Positions 1 to 8,965 of a DNA stretch of 11,402 nucleotides are shown here, one piece after another (positions within the stretch are counted from its first letter, which is position 1; every line of letters begins with the position of its first letter). The stretch spans positions 1-11,402 of the forward strand of contig JNEM01008767.1 of NCBI GenBank assembly GCA_000697335.1, written 5' to 3'. The notes beneath the pieces were generated by a model. That model had not been told where the DNA came from. It did no database searches and saw only the letters and a list, made by a program, of their open reading frames with translations. A program made the translations under genes and the position numbers. The stretch is from Conidiobolus incongruus B7586. Its lineage: Eukaryota > Entomophthoromycota > Entomophthoromycetes > Entomophthorales > Conidiobolaceae.

Positions 1-752
1 TTACTTACGAACATCTTACGGATTTTGTTGGCACGCTTGGGACCCAAACGCTTGGGAACAACGGTATCGGTGAGTCCGGGGATGTCTTGTTCACCTTGCT
101 TAACAACAACTAAGGAGAGGACAGCCAAATCGGAACCGACGATACAACCGCGGACACTCTTGCGCTTACGTTCACCAGTACGGCGGGGACGGGAGCAGGA
201 GTGACCCTTGGAGAGGAGAAGGCGGGTACGGTTGGGCAAGAGAACACCTTGCTTCATGGGGAAACCTTGCTTGTCGTTACCACCAGAGATACGGAAAATG
301 TATCCCTTGAATTCATCACCAAGACTGTCTCCGGGAACTTCGGCGGAAATACGTTTGTCATAGAAGACACGGCTATATAACAGATTGGTTAATAAAAATA
401 TTGGTAGAAATTCGCTAATTTATCACATACACACGACGTTCATCGTCGATTTCAATTAATTTTTGGCATCCGGTGGCAGGGTTGGCAATATTCAACTAAA
501 ATTAATCATACAAAGTTTAGTCTAATGTCCTTTAAGATATAGTAATATTCAGGCATAATAATCTGGTAATTTAGACATCTAATTGTTATACTGATCATTT
601 ATTGATTGATCTAAATCATAATTGCTGATAATTAACATTTGTATACATCTTTTCCGCTATCAATTATATATTCTTATTCTTTAATTATTTCTGCTGTTGA
701 TATGTTGATGGATGTCTCGATTATATGCCTGAAGATTAGGTATTACCTTCAT
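1..752 (-). CDS. RPS6: 40S ribosomal protein S6, 5' part (partial)
   Basis: Encodes the N-terminal 145 residues of eS6, a protein of the small ribosomal subunit; the C-terminal part, including the tail phosphorylated in other eukaryotes, lies outside the window. Exons on the minus strand: 752-747 (only ATG AAG), 495-431, 372-9. Intron 1 is 746-496 (251 nt), intron 2 is 430-373 (58 nt, donor GTATGT), and a third donor, GTAAGT, starts at 8 and runs off the edge. Phases agree at each junction. The translation begins [20 protein letters not shown] and contains the family stretches [56 protein letters not shown] and [18 protein letters not shown]. An intron right after the second codon is also known in yeast RPS6 genes. 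Codons are clearly richer in C and G than in neighbouring genes, as expected for a highly expressed gene. Identity is near certain; the exon 1 assignment rests on ATGAAG followed by GTAATA. Confidence 0.96.
543..738 (-). other. Long-range RNA stem inside RPS6 intron 1
   Basis: Two stretches near the ends of the 251-nt intron are complementary in the transcript. The arm at 738-719 pairs with the arm at 563-543: the core TTCAGGCATA/TATGCCTGAA is a perfect 10 bp (733-724 with 557-548), extended by 5 bp on the inner side past a one-base bulge and by 4 bp on the outer side past one mismatch. A second helix, AGACATC/GATGTCT (717-711 with 579-573), lies just inside. The stem starts 8 nt after the donor and ends about 20 nt before a branch-like GACTAAAC (522-515). 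Similar donor-to-branch stems are known from introns of yeast ribosomal protein genes. An intronic small RNA is the alternative, but no clear C/D boxes were found. Confidence 0.7.
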
Positions 753-880
753 GATTGTAGACAATCAGTCCTGTCAAGCATATAAAAGAGGCGGAAACTA
801 TATTGGGGTAAATTTCTTTAAACTAAGATTACATTTTCCTATAATTTTCTTTAAATTCCGGATATTTCCGTATTTTTTAA

Positions 881-937
881 AAATTTTTATGACGCCTTAT
901 TTTTCAATAATTTTAGTCATTTGAAATTCTTATGACG
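881..937 (-). promoter_or_regulatory. Duplicated TGACG-type element upstream of RPS6
   Basis: On the minus strand the 14-mer CGTCATAARAATTT occurs twice, at 894-881 and 937-924, with 13 of 14 bases identical and a start-to-start spacing of 43 bp, close to four helical turns. The copies lie about 130-185 bp upstream of the RPS6 start codon. The TGACG core is the half-site of ATF/CREB-type bZIP factors; whether such a factor acts here is inference. A TTCCG motif is also repeated nearby at 856-860 and 866-870. Confidence 0.4.
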
Positions 938-2401
938 TTAATTTCCTTTTATTATCTGACCCATAATTGAAATTTAATTAATTTATTCATTTTGGTCACG
1001 TTACTTCATTATTTAAATTTTTTATAACCCGGAACATATTTATAATATACAATGAATTATTCAATTTATATTTCATATCTTTGATGTAATTGATTAATTT
1101 TTTCTATCTTACTTACAGAATAAAGTATTTTTTCGTTGAAATTTTATATTAAATCATTTTTATCTTATATTTAAAAATATATTTTAATAATTTTAACTCA
1201 ATTAATTATAATAAAATTAGACTTTATTTCTGTTGAAAAATATAATGCTTATATTTTTATCAGTAATGTTTAATATATTTATACTTTTCTTTCTCATTGT
1301 ATAATGAATTAATTATATTTAATGCAATTTATTATAATTTTTATTATTAAAGATAGAATTTAAATCATAGTTTTCAAATATATATATATTAACTTGGTTT
1401 TTATTGAATAATATTTAACGGATTCGATAATATAAAACCTAGTTATAATAACTATTAATATATACGTTAAATTAGTAGTTGATTTGTATTTAAATATTTT
1501 CTTTTAAATAAATTTTAATTAGGTCAGGGTTAAGGTAGTATTTTAAAAAAAATTCAATGATTTATAGTAGTCAATTAATTTCAAAATGTTGAAATATATA
1601 GAATTACTTAATAATAGTTATAAATGATTTATTTATAAAATTTTAATAATTTGACAAATTAGAAATGCAATGTTTGTAATTTTTTGTTATAAAATATATT
1701 TACTTTAATTGAAAGTTTAAAGTTGTATTAATCGATAATTTAACAATCATTATTTCTATCAGTAATTTTATTAAATTGAAAATAATGTAATATACAAGGA
1801 AATTATTCCAAAATCAATAATGATAGTTTTACATATATATAACTATAATTATATATTATGATTCTTTTAACAATTCTAATTTCAATTATATAAATAATTC
1901 ATATTAATTATTAAATCTATTTAGAGTGTGAATAGATAAACATTTAAATCAATAATATGTATCAAAACATTTGCACATTATATATTTCAATAATTAATGA
2001 AATTAAATTTTATACTTAATACTTTTAAACTTGGTATAATTCTGTTATTATATAAAATATATCTAGATTTTTCAATTAGTTTATTATTTAAATTGATTTA
2101 AATTCTGTATCCAATTTTGAAAGATTTTAAATCATTGATACTTGAATAGGAAGTGTATTTTTTATGAATTTATTATCATAATACATATACGAAACATATT
2201 TTTATAATATTATTTTGAAATATATTATAATTTGATTATTTAATGTATTTTCCTTCAATTTTATGCATCTTTAAAAGTAGTAAATTAACCAAAATCCCAT
2301 AGATCTTATCAATTAGATTAATCAAATAAATCACTGATGTTTAAAACCATAAATGATATCATCAAAATAACGATTTTAATTGACATTATTATTAATAAAA
2401 A
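938..2401. other. AT-rich intergenic DNA, no gene seen
   Basis: About 1.4 kb of extremely AT-rich sequence between the divergent RPS6 and NDUFAF4-like genes. I found no open frame, tRNA, clear repeat family or protein remnant. The only compositional break is CCCGGAAC at about 1029-1036. It presumably holds the far promoter parts of both genes. Confidence 0.6.
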
Positions 2402-3020
2402 ATGGGAAATAATTCATCTAAAGCAGCTAGTAAAGTAGTTCGACAATTTCCAAAGGGAAAACCTTTAAAAAATACTTTAAATAACGTAGAAGGTTTGGGA
2501 AGAAATAACAATGTTGCTAAAGAAGAAAAGAATCCTATTGACGACAGTAATTCAGATTTTAATTATTATTTTATATTAAAACTAATTATTTTTAATAGAG
2601 AATTTTATGAATAATTTATCGAAGCTAGCAAAACCTAAAGAAAAAGAAGAAAGCTACAGAAATGAAAGTATTAATCCTAATGTAAGTATATTTGAATTTA
2701 TTAATATTAATATTTTCATTATTTAATTTTAATTTGTAATTATTATTTAGAATCCAATGGAGAAAATATTAAAAAACAGACAAAAAATAGAAGAATCCGA
2801 CGCAGCTTACGATCAACCATTTATCGAAGCTAAACAAACCGGAACAGCGACTTTAAAACCTCATGAGTTAGAAGATTTAATTGCTAAAGGAACCTTAAAT
2901 CCTTCTCAGTATACTCCTTTCAAATTATCTGAAAAATTCAATTTAAAGGAAGACCAAGTGAAACTGCTTTTAAGCAGTTTAAAACCTTGTGAAAAAGTCA
3001 AAACTCAACCTGAAAATTAA
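2402..3020 (+). CDS. Small MG-starting protein, NDUFAF4-like complex I assembly factor
   Basis: Three exons, 2402-2546, 2599-2681 and 2751-3020, give a 165-residue protein. The introns are 52 nt (ACTAAT branch-like site at 2581) and 69 nt (donor GTAAGT). The N-terminus MGNNSSKAASK fits the N-myristoylation pattern (Gly2, Ser6, Lys7). The middle is Asn- and Lys-rich with NFMNNLSKL. The C-terminal part, with TATLKPHELEDLI (residues about 109-121) and then KLSEKFNLKEDQVKLLLSS (about 134-152), reads like a small helix-turn-helix. This order (MG start, polar middle, C-terminal helix pair) resembles human NDUFAF4, which helps assemble mitochondrial respiratory complex I, and matches small uncharacterised fungal proteins I recall. 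The comparison is from memory, so the gene model is firmer than the function. The gene is convergent with the broken gene at 3024-3487. Confidence 0.72.
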
Positions 3021-3023
3021 TTT

Positions 3024-3487
3024 CTATTTATTAATTCTATATTTAGTAAATATTACACAATAACCAAAATTATTTTTTTTCTTTTTATTTAAATAATCGT
3101 CTAATACACTCTTCTTGGTATTGGTTTTAAGTTTTATACTCGTTCTATTTTCTTCATTATCATCGTCTTCTTGTTTGGATTCAATATTAATATTATTATC
3201 GAAGTTTTCGCTGCTTTGTTTTTTAATCTGATTGATAATTTGTCTCTTTAGTTTATTTTCTACTTTATCTTGACTTGAGTTTGTATAATGTTTGTGGAGC
3301 AAAAATTTAGCTCTTAAACTTAGTCGAGCAGGCTTAACTTCTAATTTTCGATTATTATTAGTTTCTGAAGAATTGTAATCTTAAGAATCTTCTGAGCCTA
3401 GCCAGCTGTTTACAAGTGAATGGAGCAATCCCATAGAAATATCAATTTCAGTCTGTATAGTATCGATATCTTATCTGTTGAACCCAT
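3024..3487 (-). pseudogene. Decayed small nuclear-type gene, DUF3245-like
   Basis: On the minus strand one frame from about 3470 reads TIQTEIDISMGLLHSLVNSW, then LGSEDS, a TAA stop at 3383-3381, and goes on in the same frame as DYNSSETNNNRKLEVKP, ARLSLRAKFLLHKHY, a charged middle and KKSVLDDYLNKKKK. This order (acidic start, HSLVxSWL, RxLSLxAKFL, basic-acidic middle, LDxYLNxKKKK end) matches a small fungal family I recall as DUF3245; the name is not verified. Signs of decay: the in-frame TAA, an upstream ATG (3487-3485, MGSTDK) one base out of frame with the conserved part, and a TAA at 3072-3070 just after the lysine run that is out of frame by one base of the A-run, so the frame continues into 12 unrelated residues. 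No GT-AG intron removes the stop without losing conserved residues. Read errors in a live gene are the main alternative. Confidence 0.55.
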
Positions 3488-4254
3488 ATTTATATATCTA
3501 ATTAACATATTTTTAAGGTGATTGATGGTTCAAATAGAGCATTTGATTTTTCTTTATTGTGGAATTAATTTATAAATTAAAATAGTCATATACAAGACAA
3601 GCCTTGTACATAATAAATATAAAATCAATAATATAATCTTCACAACAATTATTTTACACGAATATATTATTCATAGAGATAATCAATATAATTGCCAAGG
3701 CTTTGGTAATCAATAAGTACTTGATAATTGTAAAAATACATTTCTTTGATAATCCATCTAAAATTGACTTAATTGGCGTAATTTTATTAATTTATGCTAG
3801 TATCTTAAATATATTAACAAGTTTAAAAACAAATATTGAAGAAATATATTATTTCACTTAAAATACTAATAGCATCAGTTATCATTAAATTTAATCTAAA
3901 TTAAAACATTGTAAACAAATGATTAATATTATTCTTTTAATGGTAATCTACTTTTTGAGTAATTCTTTGTATTAATTTATCTTGCTGAGTATCGTGCGGT
4001 CCAATCATGATTAAATTGTAGTTTGATTATTATTTAAATGAGAACAGATTCATTTATTTTTTTAATAACTTTTTGAACGTAATTCTATGATGTGGGATTA
4101 TGTAGTGATATTATTAATCCCATAATAATTTATATCACTCTATATTCATAATTACAGTATAAATTATTAAATACGTATAATAATTTTTTTAAAAATTCAC
4201 TATAATAATTAAAAATTTGATTCAATTATTAGATATAATTCTATCTGTATAAAT
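3488..4254. other. AT-rich intergenic DNA upstream of SPF27
   Basis: About 770 bp with no coding signal on either strand. Apart from the inverted repeats at 4093-4139 I see only AT-rich sequence. It should contain the SPF27 promoter, but no unambiguous TATA box stands out. Confidence 0.55.
4093..4139. repeat. Two overlapping inverted repeats before SPF27
   Basis: TGGGATTA (4093-4100) is mirrored by TAATCCCA (4115-4122), and AGTGATAT (4104-4111) by ATATCACT (4132-4139), the latter extended by TATTA/TAATA on the loop side. The two hairpins overlap and could not form together. They lie 115-160 bp upstream of the SPF27 start codon, so either a dimer-binding site or a chance product of AT-rich DNA is possible. 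Confidence 0.4.
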
Positions 4255-5118
4255 ATGGTTGTTTCAGTTAATCCATTATTCGATGCTTTACCATGTAATT
4301 TTTTATAATTTATTTTTATTATTACAATAATTAATTATTTTTTATTTAGATATTGATAAAGAATTAAAAGATGCAAGTAATTTTAAATATATACAATTCT
4401 ATCTATATATTCTCATTTTTTATTAATAGAATTACAAGAGAAGGCGGAATTATTAATTCAAGAAGAGATGGAATTGGACCATCCAGATTATGTTGAAAAT
4501 TGCGATTTACCCAACGAGTTAGATACCTCCAAAGTAATTTAATTATTTTTATTTCAAGTATTTAATGATATTAAAATTATGCTCATTTATAGTTAGAGTT
4601 ATTTGAACAAGAGCTTGAAAGACTTAAAAATAATTCAGCATTAAATGGATTAAATATGGAAAATTATCAAATTAAAAACCCCAAAGAAGCAGATAGTAAT
4701 CAAATTAATACTCTAATTGAACATCAAACTGTTAGGTAATTATTTATTTAGAAATATTCAAAGATCAGTTTATTAATTTTGAAATAATAGAAACATCAAT
4801 TTAAATTTATTAGAAAAATATGGTATTAATACTTGGACGGTAAATCATTTTCAATTGGAAAAAATTTCTTCAAATTTGGAAACTGAACTTAATTATATAA
4901 AAGAACAAACGTTAGCTCTCCACAAACAGAGAAAAGCTTTTCATGTAACTTTTTGTCAAATTAATTATCTTGATATTTTTAACTTATTTTTTTATTAGTT
5001 AGAACAGGGAAGAAAAATTGAACAATTAAAAAAGAAATTCAAGGATAGTGTAAATACCAATCTACAACTTGAGCTGGCAATTGAGCAATTGGAGATGCAA
5101 TTAAACAGATCTGATTAA
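4255..5118 (+). CDS. BCAS2: Pre-mRNA-splicing factor SPF27 (BCAS2/Cwf7 family)
   Basis: Six exons: 4255-4294, 4350-4376, 4430-4533, 4593-4735, 4791-4944 and 4999-5118. The five introns are all 53-59 nt, GT-AG, with consistent phases. The 195-residue product is close to the family's usual size (about 200-225). The family signature NPLFDALPYID is at residues 6-16, followed by QEKAELLIQEEM and a long helical C-terminal half with W120, LHKQRKAFHLEQG (148-160), KKFKDSVNTNLQLE (168-181) and IEQLEMQL (184-191), which aligns well with human BCAS2. SPF27 is a core subunit of the Prp19 complex (NineTeen complex) in the nucleus, needed for spliceosome activation; the coiled-coil C-terminal half binds CDC5L and PRP19 partners. 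It is tail-to-tail with the OCA1 gene. Confidence 0.93.
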
Positions 5119-5127
5119 TTATAGTTT

Positions 5128-5133
5128 AATAAA
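5128..5133 (+). terminator. Possible polyadenylation signal of SPF27
   Basis: AATAAA ten bases past the SPF27 stop codon, followed by AT-rich sequence. With only 46 bp to the stop codon of the opposing OCA1 gene, both transcripts probably end inside each other's 3' region. Confidence 0.4.
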
Positions 5134-5164
5134 TGTATATTTATCATTATTTATATAATATCAT

Positions 5165-5826
5165 TTATAGCCACTCAGGTGGTGGTTGAGGTATATTTAC
5201 CAAATCAATATCAAACAATTCCATAAATTGTTCATTTAAAATCCTTATTTTTTGCCCTACATAACGACGATATTCTTCAAAAATGGAAGTCAAGCTCCAT
5301 CCTTGTAATTTTCTTAGACACCCCACTACCGTACCTAATAAATACGATTAAAATATGATGATAGCTGCTGCTAATATAAACTACCAGTTCTATGTCTACC
5401 CAAATTACACATAATCATCAATGGATAGTTAACCATATTCAAAATCAATTCTAAAGACTGGACCACTGCATGTTCAGAAATAGGATCCCAACCATTCAAG
5501 TTACTCGTTAAGCCAAGATGGTGAAACTGAATACCTTGTTCATCGATAAAATTCAAGCTATTTAAGAGTTATTGTTTATATTATTTAATATATTAATGAA
5601 AATTACAAATTTTCATTGGGTTCTTCTGCAGCTAACCAAATTATAGTTTTTAAATTCAAAGTTTCCAAAAACGGGAAATTCAATTCATTTGGTTGACCTG
5701 ATCTATATAAATTTTCTTCAACTAGGCCAAAGTTCTGTAATCAACAAATGCGTTAATATTCATTGGATAATATAGATATGCTATTGAGTAAATTACAATT
5801 GGAGGAATTAAGTGTTGTAAATTCAT
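5165..5826 (-). CDS. OCA1: OCA1-type tyrosine phosphatase-like protein
   Basis: Four exons on the minus strand: 5826-5797, 5734-5607, 5557-5385 and 5334-5165, with introns of 62, 49 and 50 nt. The product has 166 residues. It contains [20 protein letters not shown] (11-30), [13 protein letters not shown] (37-49), the P-loop CNLGRHRTG (103-111, Cys103 and Arg109 in a CX5R arrangement) split by the last intron, then [20 protein letters not shown] and [10 protein letters not shown]. These are hallmarks of the fungal OCA1/SIW14 branch of atypical dual-specificity phosphatases. In yeast OCA1 takes part in cell-cycle arrest under oxidative stress, and SIW14 relatives cleave inositol pyrophosphates. 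The protein starts almost directly at the domain, shorter than yeast OCA1. It lies 248 bp downstream of the tail-anchored gene on the same strand and ends 46 bp from SPF27. Confidence 0.92.
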
Positions 5827-6074
5827 TATTAAGTAAATTTGTTTTTTGATGGACTGGTTTGGTGATAGTATATATATTTATTAATTAAATCAATTTTAAT
5901 TATGGTTTTGTGTGATAAGATGTAATTTTCAAGTTAAACTTTACTTTTATTAAAAAAAATATTAAATATGAATATAAAATATTTATTTATTAAATTTTAA
6001 GCGTTTAATATTGTTTTAAATAATAAATACAATATTACATTAAGATATACTGGTATATATCAGAGTGTACGATA

Positions 6075-7018
6075 TTAGGAAACGTACCTTCTTCTATTAT
6101 CTTTCCCACCTACCAAATATTTGAAAGCAGCACCAAATAAAATGGGAACTGCAATAAATGCTAATCCAGTCCACCAAGAGAATGGATTTTCCTTTTCGTT
6201 ACCATCATCTTTAGATTTAGATGGGGGAAGTGAGTCTGGATTCAAATTAGTAATTCTGTCCTCTAAACGGTCCAGGCGACGTACCATAGTAATTACCAAG
6301 GACATCATCTCGTCCAACTGCTGTGAAGTTAAGTGAGCAAGCGCGGCTGTTTCAGATAGACTAGACGGAGTTTGCTCAAAGCTAGATTGTGACCCCGCAC
6401 CCATATTATGATAGTAGCTGTATTGGCTAGATTCGAGTCCAGGTGATGGAGGTGATGTCTCAGATAATGCCGATGAGTAGGTTGATTCTCGTCTAGGAAT
6501 AAATGGGAATCCGCTAGAAGTGTATGAGTCCATTGAAGTAATAGATTGTGTTCTGTTGTGATCTAAATGTAAATCGGCCATTTCATCTGAAGGTAAATCA
6601 CTTAAATCTTCATCTCTATTAATTTACAAGCATTAGCATTTTTAAAACAAGTATAAATTAAAACTGGGGTACCTAAATCTGGGAACCATACCTTGGTCCT
6701 CTTCCGATTGACCAGGTTTTTGCAAAGTCATAGAATTCATAAAATAATCTTCTTTAAGGGTACTTGCTTCCCTTCTAAACAGGGTTTAAGGTTAGCAGTC
6801 ATTCAGTGGAGTAATTTCAGTATGTGGAATTACTTGGATGTAGTTGGATTATTGCTGCTACTACTCCCGAATATATTCTGCGATTGGTTATTATTGCTTG
6901 AAGCTTGGGAACTGGAAGCTGGAGATGTATTTGATTGAGATTGAATTATTCTGTTATTGTTATTGTTATTATTATAATTTTGTTGGGCAAATTTTCTCAC
7001 AGATTCTTCTTTAGACAT
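6075..7018 (-). CDS. Low-complexity, probably tail-anchored membrane protein
   Basis: Three exons, 7018-6834, 6774-6673 and 6615-6075, give 275 residues; introns are 59 nt (branch-like TGCTAAC) and 57 nt (branch-like TGCTAAT), and the phases agree. I do not recognise the family. Visible parts: an N-terminal basic-acidic start, an Asn run at 16-22, a Ser/Gln/Asn-rich stretch to about 60, EASTLKEDYFMNSMTLQKPG, an acidic DEDLSDLPSDE, a Ser/Thr/Pro-rich region, a predicted coiled coil at about 191-220 (QQLDEMMSLVITMVRRLDRL), and one hydrophobic segment from WW243 to about 264 followed by the basic tail GKDNRRRYVS. One membrane span at the very end with a short basic tail suggests a tail anchor in the mitochondrial outer membrane or peroxisome, facing the cytosol; this is inference. 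A GTACGT close to the stop could be a further donor, but the intron would be only about 38 nt. Confidence 0.78.
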
Positions 7019-7302
7019 GAGAATTTAAAATAACTAAAATGTAAAAACATCAAGCAATAACATTAACAAACTGTTAAATCAAATTTTTCTAAATTTTAGG
7101 ATTAAAAATTTGGTTTGATTTATCTTGAATTGATCTTCACCCTTGACATTAATTTCAATTCAGACATTATTCATGCAAATTAAGAAATTCTATTACACAT
7201 GAGTTTTGCATGTGATTGGTTATTATGCTTTTCGACTCAAATCCATTGTTAATTGATCAACATAAAAATTTCAATAATAAACACTCGAAATGGCTAATAA
7301 AA

Positions 7303-7317
7303 ATGACGTACAGTCAT
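7303..7317. promoter_or_regulatory. Spaced palindrome ATGAC-N5-GTCAT
   Basis: ATGAC (7303-7307) and GTCAT (7313-7317) are inverted around a five-base centre. The left arm extends to TGACGT. It sits about 290 bp upstream of the tail-anchored gene's start and may act with the full CRE at 7433. Confidence 0.35.
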
Positions 7318-7432
7318 TATCGCATATTATATTTTTAAATCAAAATACTCTATATTGTGTAAATTAAAAGTTTTAAATTATATTCTTAATATCTTTAAAG
7401 CCACCGAAATAATTATCTTTTTTTCTAAAGAT

Positions 7433-7440
7433 TGACGTCA
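7433..7440. promoter_or_regulatory. CRE-like site TGACGTCA
   Basis: A perfect eight-base CRE, the classic binding site of ATF/CREB-type bZIP dimers, inside a somewhat GC-richer stretch (7400-7500) about 415 bp upstream of the start codon of the tail-anchored gene. Factor binding is inference; the motif itself is exact. Confidence 0.5.
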
Positions 7441-7964
7441 TGGCTCACTTTATGTCGTTAAAGGCGTACAATTCTGATCACATACTGTTACGAAAACTTT
7501 TGAAAAATTCAGCTTTTAAATGATATAAATATTTTACTTTGTGAGAATTTAATAAACGTAGCAATATAAAAGTAATATTATATATCAAATTTCAAGTTTA
7601 TTAAATTTATAGTCATACATATGTTATAAATGATTAACTAAAAATATTATATTACTTAATCATGGTATCAAAATTAAGATTTTAAGACAATACATTTGTA
7701 TTAGATTTGCTGTTATCCAAATCAAGAAAAGTTGTTAAAAAAGTGATAGCTTTGCATTGATTTGAGCATTAGATTAATAGATTCTCAAAATCATCCAACC
7801 AGTATTATCTACTAAAAAACTTAAGGAGCATTTTAATATTATTAGATAAATACAGTTCTTTGACTCACTATAAGATCAATTGATTACAAAATTTGAACTA
7901 ATAACGATGAACAAATTTTCAAAAATATCACAATATTTAATTTTTTTATTGGTTGGTATTCTAA

Positions 7965-8000
<36 letters not shown>

Positions 8001-8965
8001 CAATCATCTTATTACATCTGTAACAATTTACCAAGATTTATATTCATCATCAAATTAGTATATATTATATTTTAAGTCAGAGAATTAAATTACAATACCA
8101 AAAATAAAAATATAACAACTAATGTGACCTAATGTAAAAAACTTTATAATGTCGAGTTATTTTTTCAATACTAATACAATTCATTTTGAAATAAATTTAA
8201 AATTGGCTGTATTAAATAATTGAATTGATATTATATCAAAATATTTAATTATCCTTTAATTTATAGTTAAATTAATGTCTTGAATATTACATTTGAACTT
8301 TCAATAAAGAATATAAGTGATCTTTTAATTAAATGCCTAAATTAGCATTACTTTAGTCAAATATTCAAAATTTTAATACAAATAAAAATCAATGAATATT
8401 AGTTAGAAAATTTTTTGTTGGTAAACTGGGTTAATTTATTTGAATAAACGAAAATTACCAGAATATTTATTAAGCAATAATCATTGAGTTAGGCTAGGTA
8501 TTCATATTTTACTCTCAATTTTTATGAAATTTTATTGAAGTTTAATTGATAGTTGATTTAGACTTGAGGTGGGATTCTTGAGCAGAGTTCATAATTCGTT
8601 AGTCTTAAAGCGAGTATTCAATAATATACTACTTAATTTGGAATTGATATTTTTAAATTGAGAAAATTTTTGATACTGAATTAAGAATTTTATTGATAAT
8701 AATTTCAATGAAAATAATTTAATAATCAATAGTATATCATATTAATCTTACATGTAAAAAATCTCCATTACTTGAATGATATTGAAGCATTGTTAAAGGT
8801 ATATTTTATTGAACAGTATGTTACTCAATAAAAAATCACTTTGTTATTGGAAATTATGATAAAATGAATTATAAAGTTGGATATTTAGATCCACCTCACA
8901 TATTGAATAAATATAAATCAAAATTTGAGATTAAATTTAATTTATTTTATATTGTGATTGTATAA
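7441..8965. other. AT-rich intergenic DNA, no gene seen
   Basis: About 1.5 kb without a coding signal, tRNA or recognisable mobile-element remnant. It contains the TA microsatellite at 7968-7996 and a slightly GC-richer patch at about 8560-8615 (GAGGTGGGATTCTTGAGC) to which I cannot assign a function. Confidence 0.5.
7968..7996. repeat. TA dinucleotide microsatellite
   Basis: Uninterrupted alternation of A and T over 29 bp. Such tracts are prone to length change between strains and can extrude cruciforms. Confidence 0.9.

Noticed and set aside
3364-3412. Possible 49-nt GT-AG intron that would remove the stop in the DUF3245-like gene
   Set aside because: It would delete the conserved NSWL stretch and shift the frame straight into stop codons.
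3527-3537. GGTTCAAATAG, like a tRNA B box
   Set aside because: No A box at a suitable distance and no cloverleaf could be built around it.
6121-6336. Plus-strand frame of 71 codons
   Set aside because: It lies entirely antisense to exon 3 of the tail-anchored gene, whose coding frame has clear protein features.
6693-6938. Plus-strand frame of 81 codons
   Set aside because: Antisense to exons 1 and 2 and intron 1 of the tail-anchored gene; the hydrophobic runs come from reversed Asn/Ser codons.
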